From: Sphingobium cupriresistens
Lineage (GTDB): Bacteria > Pseudomonadota > Alphaproteobacteria > Sphingomonadales > Sphingomonadaceae
Direction: 5' to 3'
Length of the DNA stretch: 64,000 nt
Assembly: GCF_004152865.1 (NCBI RefSeq)
Contig: NZ_SEOO01000018.1
Location: 1-64,000, forward strand
The notes under the pieces are model-generated. The model did no database searches and had not been told where the DNA came from. It saw only the letters and a program-made list of their open reading frames with translations. Position 1 is the first letter of the stretch, and every line of letters begins with the position of its first letter. The position numbers and the translations under genes are program-made. Shown one piece after another: positions 16,034 to 24,837 of the stretch.

Positions 16034-16782
16034 ACGCTCTCGCTCTGCCAACCCGCCGCCAGGAAGACTGGCGCTATAGCGATGTGGAGGCTGTCGCCGC
16101 CATCTGGCCGACGCCTGCCCCGACGCGGATCGATGTGGCGGCAGGGGACGTCGCGCGCCATCATCTGTTGCAGGACGCGGCGGATGGGACGGCGGCGGTG
16201 CATGACTATGTCATCACCATCGCCGACGGGGCGCGGTGCGATTTTCATGTGCTCAATATCGGCGGCAAGCTGGGGCGGGTGACCTTTCATGTGACGATCG
16301 GAAGCCAGGCGCATTTCGAGCTGAACGGCGCGATATTGGGCGGCGGTGACCAGACGTTGGAGATCATCACCAGCGTCACGCACGCCAAGCCCGATTCGAC
16401 CAGCGGTCAGACGATCCGGTCGATCCTGGGCGGTCGCGCCACCGGCAGTTACCTGGGCAGCATCAATGTCGCGCGCGATGCGCAGCGGACCGATGCATTT
16501 CAGTCGGTCAAGGCGATGCTGCTGGACCGGACGGCTACGGCCAACGCCAAGCCGGAGTTGGAGATCTTCGCCGACGACGTGAAATGCGCGCATGGCGCGA
16601 CCGTGGGCGAACTGGACAAGGCGGCGCTGTTCTATATGGCGAGCCGCGGGATGGACCCGGCGACGGCCAAGACGTTGCTGCTGCGATCCTTCGTCGCGGG
16701 TGTGTTTGATGATGTGGCGGACGAGGCGGTCAGGCAAGCGCTGGAAGCGGCCGCGATCGCCAAGCTGGAGGCGTTGGTATGA
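16030..16782 (+). CDS. sufD: SufD, partner subunit of SufB
   Basis: The 250-residue protein is a short SufD with the C-terminal core typical of the SufBD beta-helix family (GATVGELDKAALFYMASRG, MDPATAKTLLLRSFVAGVFD). E. coli SufD has 423 residues, so the N-terminal helical part is much reduced, as in other sphingomonads I recall. The start is GTG at 16030, overlapping the sufC stop (GTGA), and the end overlaps sufS (ATGA). It should pair with SufB to form the scaffold. Confidence 0.93.
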   Translation: MNALALPTRRQEDWRYSDVEAVAAIWPTPAPTRIDVAAGDVARHHLLQDAADGTAAVHDYVITIADGARCDFHVLNIGGKLGRVTFHVTIGSQAHFELNGAILGGGDQTLEIITSVTHAKPDSTSGQTIRSILGGRATGSYLGSINVARDAQRTDAFQSVKAMLLDRTATANAKPELEIFADDVKCAHGATVGELDKAALFYMASRGMDPATAKTLLLRSFVAGVFDDVADEAVRQALEAAAIAKLEALV

Positions 16783-17990
16783 ACGATCTCGCCCAGACTT
16801 TGCGGTTGCGGGATGATTTCCCCGGTGTGGGCGACTGGCACTATCTGGACAGCGCCGCGACCGCGCAGAAGCCCCATGCCGTGATCGACGCCATCGCGCG
16901 CGCCTATGGCCCGGATTATGCGACGGTGCATCGCGGCGTCTATGAGCGGTCGGCCAACATGACGCTCGCCTATGAAGCGGCGCGGCGCAAGGTTGCCGGC
17001 TTCATCGGCGCGGCGAGCGACGGTGAGATCGTCTATGTCCGAGGCGCGACCGAAGGGATCAACCTGGTCGCGCAATGCTGGGCCGGGACGCAACTCAAGG
17101 CGGGCGACCGCATCCTGTTGTCGATGCTGGAGCATCACAGCAATATCGTGCCGTGGCAGATCGTCGCGGAGAAAGTCGGCGCGGCGATCGACGTCGTGCC
17201 GCTGACGCAGGATGGCAAGATCGACTTGGACGCGATGCGCGCGATGATTACGCCGCAGCACCGGATGGTCGCGCTGGCCCATGTGTCCAACGTGCTGGGC
17301 AGCGTGCTGGACGTGCGCCGCGCCGCCGATATCGCGCATATGGTGGGTGCCAAAATCTTGATCGACGGGTGCCAGGCGGTGCCACGGCTGGCCGTCGATG
17401 TGGCGGCGATGGATTGCGATTTCTACGTTTTTTCCGCGCACAAGCTGTACGGGCCAACCGGCATCGGCATATTGTGGGGACGGGCCGAATTGCTGGACGC
17501 CATGCCGCCCTATCAGGGTGGCGGGTCGATGATCGACAAGGTGACGTTCGAGAAGACGACCTATGCCCCCCCGCCCAACCGGTTCGAGGCGGGCACGCCG
17601 CATATCACCGGGGTCGTTGGGCTTTCCGCTGCGATCGATTATGTGCAGGGCATCGGGCTGGACAGGGTCCACGCGCATGAGTGCTCGCTGGTGGCCAAGG
17701 CGCGGGCGGCGCTGGGCGGGATGAACAGCATCCGCCTGTTCGGGCCGGACGACAGCGCGGGCATTCTGTCTTTCGCGGTCGAGGGGGTGCATCCGCACGA
17801 TGTCGGCACCATATTGGATGAAACGGGCGTTGCGATCCGGGCCGGCCATCATTGCGCACAGCCGTTGATGCGCCATCTGGGCGTCGAGGCGACCGCGCGG
17901 GCCAGTTTCGGCATTTATAGCGACGAGAGCGATGTCGAGGCGCTGGTCGCGGGATTAGAAAGAGTAAGGAAGATCTTCGCCAATGACTGA
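16779..17990 (+). CDS. sufS: SufS, group II cysteine desulfurase
   Basis: SufS takes sulfur from cysteine through a PLP-bound intermediate and hands it to SufE. The 403-residue protein has the PLP lysine in FSAHKLYGPTG (Lys222), the histidine region LEHHSNIVPW and the persulfide-carrying cysteine in RAGHHCAQPLM (Cys359). The neighbouring motif matches group II (SufS/CsdA). Its start overlaps sufD, and its end overlaps the next gene by 8 bases. Its partner SufE is encoded about 9 kb upstream. Confidence 0.97.
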   Translation: MNDLAQTLRLRDDFPGVGDWHYLDSAATAQKPHAVIDAIARAYGPDYATVHRGVYERSANMTLAYEAARRKVAGFIGAASDGEIVYVRGATEGINLVAQCWAGTQLKAGDRILLSMLEHHSNIVPWQIVAEKVGAAIDVVPLTQDGKIDLDAMRAMITPQHRMVALAHVSNVLGSVLDVRRAADIAHMVGAKILIDGCQAVPRLAVDVAAMDCDFYVFSAHKLYGPTGIGILWGRAELLDAMPPYQGGGSMIDKVTFEKTTYAPPPNRFEAGTPHITGVVGLSAAIDYVQGIGLDRVHAHECSLVAKARAALGGMNSIRLFGPDDSAGILSFAVEGVHPHDVGTILDETGVAIRAGHHCAQPLMRHLGVEATARASFGIYSDESDVEALVAGLERVRKIFAND

Positions 17991-18444
17991 CAATAATCGC
18001 GAGGAGAGTAAGATCGTGATCGAGGAAGTCGAGGCGGTGGAAGCCCCGCCCAAGGCGCGGGTCGACGAGGCGCGTCAGCGCGACTATCTGGACGGCTTCC
18101 TGTCCGCCAAGCCCAGCGCCGCGCCGGCCGGTGAACCGGGCGGCAACCTCTATGACGGGATCATCGAGGCGCTGAAGGAGATTTTCGACCCGGAGATCCC
18201 GGTCAATATCTATGATCTGGGCCTGATCTACGGCGTCGATGTGACGGACGATGGCCACGCCGTCGTCACCATGACGCTGACCACGCCGCATTGCCCGGTC
18301 GCTGAATCCATGCCGGGCGAAGTCGAACTGCGCGTGGGCGCGGTGCCAGGCGTGGGCGATGCGCAGGTCAACCTGGTCTGGGATCCGCCATGGGACCCAC
18401 AAAAGATGAGCGATGAAGCCAAGCTGGAACTGGGGATGCTCTGA
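17983..18444 (+). CDS. sufT: SufT-type Fe-S assembly protein (DUF59/MIP18 family)
   Basis: The 153-residue protein has a charged N-terminal extension of about 45 residues and a DUF59 domain with the signature DPEIPVNIYDLGLIYGV and the cysteine-bearing TTPHCPVAESMP. SufT proteins assist maturation of Fe-S proteins under high demand. It overlaps sufS by 8 bases, in line with coupled expression, and is followed by a palindrome before sufA. Confidence 0.9.
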   Translation: MTDNNREESKIVIEEVEAVEAPPKARVDEARQRDYLDGFLSAKPSAAPAGEPGGNLYDGIIEALKEIFDPEIPVNIYDLGLIYGVDVTDDGHAVVTMTLTTPHCPVAESMPGEVELRVGAVPGVGDAQVNLVWDPPWDPQKMSDEAKLELGML

Positions 18445-18450
18445 AAGTTT

Positions 18451-18540
18451 CCCCTCCCTTCAGGGAGGGGTCAGGGGAGTGGCTGTACGGTTCGGCTGCT
18501 CCAACATGCCCTCCCCCAACCCCTCCCTAAATGGAGGGGA
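18451..18540. repeat. Palindromic repeat inside the suf operon, CCCCTCCC type
   Basis: A long inverted repeat made of CCCCTCCCTTCAGGGAGGGG and a distal arm CCCCTCCCTAAATGGAGGGG lies between sufT and sufA. Transcripts crossing it would carry a stable structure that could protect or separate the sufA message. It resembles a mobile-type intergenic palindrome rather than a terminator, since no T-run follows. Confidence 0.75.
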
Positions 18541-18552
18541 GGAGACAAGAGA

Positions 18553-18915
18553 ATGACCGACGTACAGACCAAGATCCGCGCCCGGCCCGCCGCCGTCATC
18601 CTGACGCCGACGTCGCAGGCGCGCATCGCTGACCTGATGGCGCAGGCGCCCGATGGCGCGATCGGCGTCAAGCTGTCCACGCCCAAGCGCGGCTGTTCCG
18701 GGCTGGCCTATTCGGTCGATTATGTGAACGAAGAGGCGAAGTTCGATGAGAAGATCGAGACGCCCGGCGGCGTGCTGTATATCGACGGCGCGTCGGTGCT
18801 GTACCTGATCGGATCGACGATGGATTGGGTGGAGGATGACTTCACCGCCGGCTTCGTGTTCAACAATCCCAACGCCAAGGGCAGTTGCGGCTGTGGCGAG
18901 AGCTTCACGGTTTAA
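18553..18915 (+). CDS. sufA: SufA/IscA-type Fe-S carrier
   Basis: The 120-residue A-type carrier collects clusters from the SufBCD scaffold and delivers them to apoproteins. The three invariant cysteines are present: Cys48 in KRGCSGL, and Cys112 and Cys114 in GSCGCGESF. GGAGA lies before the ATG at 18553. It is the last recognisable suf gene, separated from sufT by the palindrome. Confidence 0.95.
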   Translation: MTDVQTKIRARPAAVILTPTSQARIADLMAQAPDGAIGVKLSTPKRGCSGLAYSVDYVNEEAKFDEKIETPGGVLYIDGASVLYLIGSTMDWVEDDFTAGFVFNNPNAKGSCGCGESFTV

Positions 18916-18961
18916 GGCGGCCGTGTTCCCGCATAGGCGGAATATGATTGAAGGGGAATCT

Positions 18962-19756
18962 ATGCCCCATATGCTCATCCTTGGGCTAGGCTACACCGCC
19001 GCTCGCCTGGAGGCTTGCTTGCGTGGCGAGGGGTGGCGGGTTACGGGCGTTCGGCGGAGCGCCGACGCGGATATCCTGGCCTTCGATGACGCCAGCGCCG
19101 TCCGCGCCGCCATCGCCAGCGCAACTCATATCCTCTCTTCCGTGCCGCCCGAAGGGGACGCAGACCCCGTCCTTGCCCGCTATGGCGCCGCGATCGCCGC
19201 CGCACCGGCGCTCTGGACCGGCTATCTGTCGTCCACCGGCGTCTATGGCGATGCGGCAGGCGCCTGGGTGGATGAGGCAAGCCTGGTGGGGCAGGGGCGG
19301 CGCACCGCCCGCGCCGCCGCCGATGCCGACTGGGGGGCGTTGCGTGCCGACATGCGCCGTTTTCGCCTGCCAGGCATTTATGGGCCGGGGCGATCGGCAC
19401 TGGAACGGGTGCGCGTGGGCAGGGCGCACCGCATCGCTTTGGCCGGTCAGGTTTTCAGCCGGGTGCATGTGGACGATATCGTCGGCGGAGTGATCGCCAG
19501 CTTCGATGGTCCACCCGGCGTCTATAATCTGGCGGATGACCTGCCCTGCGCGCAGAATGACGTGATAGAGGCGGCCTGCGACTTGCTGGCCCAACCCTGG
19601 CCGCCGCTCCAGACGATGGAGGAGGCTGCACTGTCGCCGATGGCGCGGGGTTTCTATGCCGAAAATCGCCGGGTCGCCAGTGGCCGGGCGAAGCGGTTGC
19701 TGGGCTGGACGCCGCGCTATCCGACTTATCGGGAGGGCTTGGCCGCCTGCTTGTGA
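18962..19756 (+). CDS. NAD(P)-binding SDR/epimerase-like protein (YeeZ type)
   Basis: The 264-residue protein has an N-terminal Rossmann motif (LILGLGYTAARL), a mid-protein STGVYGD segment and GIYGPGRSALERV, typical of the atypical short-chain dehydrogenase group that includes YeeZ. Substrate is not known for most members. AAGGGG lies five bases before the ATG at 18962; the longer frame from 18836 runs inside sufA and is rejected. It follows sufA by 46 bases and could be read from the same transcript, with no clear link to Fe-S assembly. Confidence 0.82.
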   Translation: MPHMLILGLGYTAARLEACLRGEGWRVTGVRRSADADILAFDDASAVRAAIASATHILSSVPPEGDADPVLARYGAAIAAAPALWTGYLSSTGVYGDAAGAWVDEASLVGQGRRTARAAADADWGALRADMRRFRLPGIYGPGRSALERVRVGRAHRIALAGQVFSRVHVDDIVGGVIASFDGPPGVYNLADDLPCAQNDVIEAACDLLAQPWPPLQTMEEAALSPMARGFYAENRRVASGRAKRLLGWTPRYPTYREGLAACL

Positions 19757-19832
19757 GACGGCCTGGCGTATGGTTTACGGCTTGTTAACCGGCGAGGACG
19801 AAGGCGGGATCATCATAGTGCAAGGATGATCC

Positions 19833-19985
19833 ATGACCCGTATCGACAAGGCCTTTTCCGCGCTCAGCGACCAGATGCAGCATTTGTCTGCGCCACGACC
19901 TGTCTTGGCTCCGTCCGAATCGATTCCCAGCCTGCTCGCCAAAGTCGACGCCGCCAAGCGGCGTTATCAGCCGGGCGCGCGTTAA
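19833..19985 (+). CDS. Small protein of 50 residues, function unknown
   Basis: An ATG at 19833 has AAGGA six bases upstream and opens a 50-codon frame ending in TAA at 19983-19985. The protein starts MTRIDKAFSALSDQMQHL and ends in a basic tail (AAKRRYQPGAR), with no membrane segment or cysteine. Its stop overlaps the stop of the convergent EamA gene. The good ribosome site and amino acid composition support a real gene; function is unknown. Confidence 0.6.
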   Translation: MTRIDKAFSALSDQMQHLSAPRPVLAPSESIPSLLAKVDAAKRRYQPGAR

Positions 19986-21028
19986 GTCGCTTTCGAGCGC
20001 AGCGCGATGGCCATGCCTGCGATGGCGAGCAGCGCGCCTGCAATGGCCAGCGCGCTCCAGCGATAGCCTTCCGCCAGGGTCGAGATCAGCATCGCGATCA
20101 CCGGGATCAGCACGCTGCTATAGGCCGCGCGGCCAGCGCCCATGCGCTGGATCAAGGTGAAATAGAGCGGGAAGGTCACGACCGATCCGGCGATGCCAAG
20201 CCAGCCTATGCCCAATATATAGCCCAGCCGCGACTCGAACTGCGGCGGGCCGATGGTGGCCCAGGCGAAGGCGGCGTCCACCGCGGCACCGATCAGCATG
20301 GCCCAGGCCAGCACCGCCAGCATCGGCAGGCGGCGGGCGATATCCATCCCTTGCATGACATTAGCGGCCGACGCGCTCATCAGCCCGGCGAGCGAGAAGG
20401 CCGCACCCAGCAGCACCATATCCGGCCGGACGGTCGCGGCATGATATTCATGGACCAGCATCAATATGATGCCCGTCACCGCCACCAGCGACCCGCCGAT
20501 AAAGGCGTGGCTGACGGGCTGGCGGAAGATTAGCCAGGCGAGGATCGAGTTGGGAATAAGCAGCATCGCATAGACGACCGCGACTAGGCCGGAGGTCAGA
20601 TAATGTTCCGCCCGATAGACGAAGTTGAAGTTCAGGACGAACTGGGCCACGCCGAGCAGGGCGGCGTAGACGAGGCCGCTGCGTCCGATGTTAAGCGGGA
20701 CGCCGCGCCATTTGGCGAAGGCGGCCATGGCGATGCCGGCGAGCAGGAAACGGTAGCAGACCGACCAACTGGCCGGCACTGACCCGATCTGGTCGCGGAT
20801 CACGATCCAGGTCGAACTCCAGATCAACGTGACAAGGATGAAGGGCAGCACGACGCCGCCGGACGTACCGCCATTTCGCCCAAGCCGGGCTGCAAACGGC
20901 ACTGTTCTGCGCTTCCGGTACTCACGTGCAAGAGGGACGCTGCGCTCCGGTTCTCGACCAGCACCATTTTTTTCGCCTCGGCCTGAACGAAATGACGGCA
21001 CGTCCGAATCTGACGAATGTTCACTCAT
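19982..21028 (-). CDS. EamA/DMT-family transporter with an unusual N-terminus
   Basis: The 348-residue protein has the two EamA repeats of five membrane segments each, starting at LPFILVTLIWSSTWIVI (residue about 59) and ending near GALLAIAGMAIAL. The family exports metabolites such as amino acids. The ATG at 21028 overlaps the stop of the threonine aldolase gene (ATGA), so the two are coupled. The first 58 residues are hydrophilic and basic, and about 48 of them are encoded by a palindromic element at 20861-21005; homologues normally begin close to the first membrane segment. The substrate is unknown; the neighbour suggests threonine- or glycine-related efflux. Confidence 0.87.
   Translation of the reverse strand: MSEHSSDSDVPSFRSGRGEKNGAGREPERSVPLAREYRKRRTVPFAARLGRNGGTSGGVVLPFILVTLIWSSTWIVIRDQIGSVPASWSVCYRFLLAGIAMAAFAKWRGVPLNIGRSGLVYAALLGVAQFVLNFNFVYRAEHYLTSGLVAVVYAMLLIPNSILAWLIFRQPVSHAFIGGSLVAVTGIILMLVHEYHAATVRPDMVLLGAAFSLAGLMSASAANVMQGMDIARRLPMLAVLAWAMLIGAAVDAAFAWATIGPPQFESRLGYILGIGWLGIAGSVVTFPLYFTLIQRMGAGRAAYSSVLIPVIAMLISTLAEGYRWSALAIAGALLAIAGMAIALRSKAT
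20861..21005. repeat. Palindromic element inserted in frame in the EamA gene
   Basis: 18-base terminal arms at 20861-20878 (GGACGTACCGCCATTTCG) and 20988-21005 (CGAAATGACGGCACGTCC) are complementary with two mismatches, enclosing 109 bases. The whole element lies inside the reading frame of the transporter without breaking it. This looks like the palindromic elements that other alphaproteobacteria carry in genes. Confidence 0.65.
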
Positions 21029-22041
21029 ATGGTGAGCGCCCACAGCGCGTGCGCCAGCGGCGCGACGCTGGCCGCGTCCTGGGACCAGTTGGTGACCAGC
21101 CGCGCGGCGTCGTCGCCCCAGTCGTAGAAATCGAAGCCCTGGGCGCGCAAGATGGCGGCTTCGGCGGCGGACAGGCGGATGAACAGCTCGTTCGCCTGCA
21201 CCGGGTGGAGCAGGCGGCCGGTGGCGCCGTCGGCAAGCGCCTGCGCCGCTGCGTTGGCCATGCGGGCGTTGCGGAGCCACAGGTCGCCTTCGACCATCGC
21301 CAGTATCTGCGCGGCGAGATAGCGGCCCTTGGAGAAGAGATGGCCCGACCGCTTGCGCCAGCGCTTTGCTTCGGCCGCGCGGGCTGGTGCGGAGTCGCCG
21401 AAGAAGAGCAGCGCTTCGCCGATCATGCCGCCATTTTTGACGCAGCCAAAGGACAGCGCATCCACCCCGGCGCGCCAGGTGATGTCGGCGGGTGCGCAGC
21501 CCAAGTGCGCAACGGCATTGGCGAAACGTGCGCCATCCATGTGAAAGCCCAGGCCATGCGCCGTCGCCAGTTCGCCGAGCGCGGCGACCTCGTCCGGGCT
21601 ATAGACCAGGCCATATTCGGTGGCGTTGGTGATGCTGATCGCGCAGGCCGGCACCTGATGCACGTCGGGGCGGATCGCCTTCAAGCGATCGGCGACGACG
21701 TCCGGCGTCAGCTTCGCGCCTTCGCCCGGCAGCGGCATCAGCGTCGCGCCATGGGTGAAGAAGCCGGGCGCGCCACATTCGTCGACGACGATATGCGCCT
21801 CCTCATGGCAGATCACGCCGCCATAGGGCGGGCAGAGCGTGGCCAGCGCGATGCTGTTGGCCGCCGTGCCGGTCGCGATCCACAGCGCGCTGACCGGGGT
21901 GTCGAACAGGGCGCTGAGCGCGCCATCCAGCTGCGCGCTCCAGGCGTCGCCATCATAGCCATGATCGGCGCGGTCGGCGGCGGCGATGGCCGCCATGACG
22001 GCGGGGCTGACGGGCGTGGCGTTGTCGGAAAAATAATGCAT
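21025..22041 (-). CDS. ltaE: Low-specificity L-threonine aldolase
   Basis: This PLP fold type I enzyme splits threonine or allo-threonine into glycine and acetaldehyde. The 338-residue protein begins [16 protein letters not shown], shows HVVV-type PLP stacking region in [11 protein letters not shown], the aspartate in [11 protein letters not shown] and the PLP lysine in [10 protein letters not shown] (Lys202). It is upstream of and overlaps the EamA transporter, so amino acid degradation and export may be linked. A 25-base palindrome sits in the divergent region towards ilvE. Confidence 0.93.
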   Translation of the reverse strand: MHYFSDNATPVSPAVMAAIAAADRADHGYDGDAWSAQLDGALSALFDTPVSALWIATGTAANSIALATLCPPYGGVICHEEAHIVVDECGAPGFFTHGATLMPLPGEGAKLTPDVVADRLKAIRPDVHQVPACAISITNATEYGLVYSPDEVAALGELATAHGLGFHMDGARFANAVAHLGCAPADITWRAGVDALSFGCVKNGGMIGEALLFFGDSAPARAAEAKRWRKRSGHLFSKGRYLAAQILAMVEGDLWLRNARMANAAAQALADGATGRLLHPVQANELFIRLSAAEAAILRAQGFDFYDWGDDAARLVTNWSQDAASVAPLAHALWALTI

Positions 22042-22112
22042 GGCCGCAGCGATACCCTTGGCGTCCGGCGGCGGGAAGAGGCCAGCGCGGCATCGCTGGC
22101 CCTTTTCGGCAA

Positions 22113-22137
22113 AATGGGTCAGTATATATGACCCATT
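22113..22137. promoter_or_regulatory. 25-base operator-like palindrome between ltaE and ilvE
   Basis: AATGGGTCA (22113-22121) and TGACCCATT (22129-22137) are perfect 9-base arms around the AT-rich spacer GTATATA. It lies 72 bases from the ltaE start and 62 bases from the ilvE start, ideal for shared control of both divergent genes. No candidate regulator gene is adjacent. Confidence 0.65.
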
Positions 22138-22198
22138 GTTTCATGCGCCGCTCTGTGACATAGGCGGGCGCCTTGCACGCCAGAACAGGAGACTCACC

Positions 22199-23290
22199 AT
22201 GGCCGCCGAGCAGACATCGCGTTTCACCGTTACCCCCAGCACCAAGGCTGTGGCGGCTGACGCGCGCGGGGTCCTGCTGGAAGATCCGGGCTTCGGCCGG
22301 CTCTTCACCGACCATATGGTGACGATTCGCTATACCGAGGGGCAGGGCTGGCACAGCCACGCCATTGGTCCGCGCGAACCCTTCCAGCTCGATCCCGCCT
22401 GCGCGGTGCTGCATTATGCGCAGGAAATCTTCGAAGGGATGAAGGCGTATCGACTGGAAGATGGCAGCATCGCCATGTTCCGCCCGGAGGAAAATGCCCG
22501 CCGCTTCGCCGCGTCGGCCGAACGGCTGGCGATGCCGGCCCTGCCCGAAGACCTGTTCCTGGAAGCGGTCGAGGAACTGGTGAAGATCGACGCCGACTGG
22601 ATTCCGACTGGCGAGGGCAGCCTGTATCTGCGCCCCTTCCTGTTCGCGAGCGAGACGTTCCTGGGCGTCCGCCCGTCCAACGAATATATTTTCTGCGTCA
22701 TCGCGTCCCCTGCTGGCGCCTATTTCAAAGGCGGCAAGAAGGCCGTGACGCTGTGGGTGTCGGAACATTATACCCGCGCGGCGCGCGGCGGCACGGGCGC
22801 GGCCAAATGCGGCGGCAACTATGCTGCGAGCCTGGTCGCGCAGAAGGAGGCGATCGGCCATGGCTGCGATCAGGTCGTCTTCCTCGACGCCGCCGAGAAT
22901 AAGTGGGTCGAGGAACTGGGCGGCATGAACGTCTTCTTCGTGATGGACGACGGGTCGATCGTCACCCCGCCGCTGGGCGGCACGATCCTGCCCGGCATCA
23001 CCCGCAATTCCATCATCGACCTGGCCCGCGCCAAGGGCCATGATGTGCGCGAGGAGCCGTACAGCTTCGCCCAGTGGCGCGCGGATGCAGCCAGCGGCGC
23101 GCTGCGCGAAGCCTTTGCCTGCGGCACCGCGGCGGTCGTCACCGCGATCGGCACGGTCAAAAGCAAGGACGGCGACTTCACCATCGGCAATGGCGATGGC
23201 GGATTGGTGACGGAGACGCTGCGGGCGGAGCTGACGGGTATCCAGCGCGGGATCGTGGCCGATCCGGCGGGCTGGGTGCGTACCGTCTGA
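22199..23290 (+). CDS. ilvE: Branched-chain amino acid aminotransferase
   Basis: IlvE performs the last step of leucine, isoleucine and valine synthesis, transferring an amino group from glutamate. The 363-residue protein belongs to PLP fold type IV, with [26 protein letters not shown], the PLP lysine in [12 protein letters not shown] (Lys203), and [16 protein letters not shown] lies seven bases before the ATG at 22199, which rules out the longer frame from 22040. Length and motifs fit the larger (type II) BCAT group. It stands alone and is followed by a palindrome. Confidence 0.95.
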   Translation: MAAEQTSRFTVTPSTKAVAADARGVLLEDPGFGRLFTDHMVTIRYTEGQGWHSHAIGPREPFQLDPACAVLHYAQEIFEGMKAYRLEDGSIAMFRPEENARRFAASAERLAMPALPEDLFLEAVEELVKIDADWIPTGEGSLYLRPFLFASETFLGVRPSNEYIFCVIASPAGAYFKGGKKAVTLWVSEHYTRAARGGTGAAKCGGNYAASLVAQKEAIGHGCDQVVFLDAAENKWVEELGGMNVFFVMDDGSIVTPPLGGTILPGITRNSIIDLARAKGHDVREEPYSFAQWRADAASGALREAFACGTAAVVTAIGTVKSKDGDFTIGNGDGGLVTETLRAELTGIQRGIVADPAGWVRTV

Positions 23291-23304
23291 GATTATAGGG
23301 CTGC

Positions 23305-23366
23305 GTGCTCCCGCGAAGACGCTGAGACGAGGCACGTTACTCGTTTCAGCGCCTTCGCGGGAGTAC
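23305..23366. repeat. Intergenic palindrome after ilvE
   Basis: GTGCTCCCGCGAAGACGCTG (from 23305) pairs with a distal arm ending in CTTCGCGGGAGTAC (23366). It is a variant of the CTCCCGC palindromes found elsewhere in the window. It may shape the 3' end of ilvE mRNA. Confidence 0.75.
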
Positions 23367-23423
23367 ATGCTATTTGGTCCAGATCGCTTTTCAATTCTTG
23401 GCCAAGCGCCTAGATAGCGTCGC

Positions 23424-24632
23424 ATGGAACGCTTCGATGTCGTCATATTGGGGGGCGGGCTGGTCGGCCTGACCTTGGGTATCGCTCTTTCCGGCCATGG
23501 CGTGCGCTGCGCCGTGATCGATCCGGCTGACCCGGTTTCGACCACCGCCGCGGGTTTCGATGGCCGCGTGTCGGCGATTAGCTCGACCAGCTATGCCATG
23601 ATGAACGCCATTGGCGTTGGTAAGCATCTGGCGGGCAAGGGTTGTCCGATCGACCGGATATGGGTGAGCGACGGGCTGGAGCCGGGGGCGCTCGATTTCG
23701 CGCCGGATGCCGACGATGGCGTGATGGGAACGATGGTGCCCAATCGCGACCTGCGCGTCGCGCTGGCGCAGACGGCGGCCGAGGCGGTCAATCTGACTCG
23801 CCATCAGCCCGACCGCGCGGTTCATGTGGATCGCAATGAGGATGGCGTCACGCTGACGCTGGCGAGCGGCGTCACCATCCATGGCGCGCTGCTGGTAGCG
23901 GCGGAGGGGCGCAATAGTCCCACGCGCGAGGCGGCGGGGATCAACACGACGCGCTGGCAATATAAGCATACCGCCATGGTCACGGCGATCGACCATCAAC
24001 TGCCGCACGCTAATACGGCCTATGAGATTTTCTATGTCGGTGGCCCCTTCGCGCTGTTGCCGATGCTGCCGGGCACCCGGTCCGCCGTGGTGTGGACCGT
24101 GCCGACCGAGCAGGCCCCCGCGATGATGAAACTGGGCGAGCGCGCCTGGCTGGCCGAGGCGCAGAAGCGGATCGGCGGCTTTCTGGGCGAGATCAGGCTC
24201 GCGGGTCCGCGATCCTCCTATCCGCTGGGCTTCCACCATGCCGCGCGCGTCACCGATACGCGGCTGGCGCTGGTGGGCGACAGCGCGCACGCCATCCACC
24301 CGATCGCCGGGCAGGGAGTCAATCTGGGCTTTCGCGACGTCGCGGCGCTCGTCGAGGTGCTGGTGGACGGCATGCGGCTTGGCCTCGATCCGGGCGATGC
24401 GCAGTTGCTGGCGCGCTACCAGCGCTGGCGCGGCCTGGATGCGATGATGACGAGCGTGGCGATGGACGGGCTGGTGCGGCTGTTCGATGTGCCGGGCAAG
24501 CTGCCCTCGTTGGTGCGGCGCGCGGGGCTGGCGGCGGTGCAACGCAGCGGGGCGCTGAAAGGACGTTTCATGGCGGAAGCGCGGGGGCAATCGGGGGCGT
24601 TGCCCAAGCTGCTGTCCGGCGAGATGGTGTGA
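23424..24632 (+). CDS. FAD-dependent UbiH/COQ6-family hydroxylase
   Basis: The 402-residue protein is a class A flavoprotein monooxygenase of the ubiquinone ring hydroxylases. It has the N-terminal FAD motif VVILGGGLVGLTLGIAL, the central DG region with EGRNSPTREAAG, and the second FAD motif LALVGDSAHAIHPIAGQG, then VNLGFRDVAAL. These enzymes add hydroxyl groups to the quinone ring; alphaproteobacteria often use UbiL or UbiM rather than UbiH, and the exact position cannot be assigned. Coq7, another hydroxylase of the pathway, is encoded at 61.3 kb. Confidence 0.88.
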   Translation: MERFDVVILGGGLVGLTLGIALSGHGVRCAVIDPADPVSTTAAGFDGRVSAISSTSYAMMNAIGVGKHLAGKGCPIDRIWVSDGLEPGALDFAPDADDGVMGTMVPNRDLRVALAQTAAEAVNLTRHQPDRAVHVDRNEDGVTLTLASGVTIHGALLVAAEGRNSPTREAAGINTTRWQYKHTAMVTAIDHQLPHANTAYEIFYVGGPFALLPMLPGTRSAVVWTVPTEQAPAMMKLGERAWLAEAQKRIGGFLGEIRLAGPRSSYPLGFHHAARVTDTRLALVGDSAHAIHPIAGQGVNLGFRDVAALVEVLVDGMRLGLDPGDAQLLARYQRWRGLDAMMTSVAMDGLVRLFDVPGKLPSLVRRAGLAAVQRSGALKGRFMAEARGQSGALPKLLSGEMV

Positions 24633-24837
24633 GGCGGCAGACCAGCAGCGGCTGACGCGAGGGGCGCAAGTGGATTGCGCTGGCGCGTCCACCACGATAC
24701 AGGGCTGTCATTCGCATGGACCCGGTGCAATTCCGGGTGGCTATTTCGGCCGCCGATCCGCCGAACAACGCGCGTCACAGACTCATTTCCGCGATTGCGT
24801 TCGCGCCATTGCTGTGACCTCGTCGGTTTTCCAAAAT

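Noticed and set aside
13799..16051. 750-residue open frame on the - strand
   Set aside because: Antisense across sufB, the unknown gene and sufC; composition is arginine/histidine-rich as for shadows.
24700..24760. Cobalamin-riboswitch-like bit (CCGGTGCAATTCCGGG) before the SulP gene
   Set aside because: Only one short hairpin resembles the B12 element; the other conserved blocks are absent.
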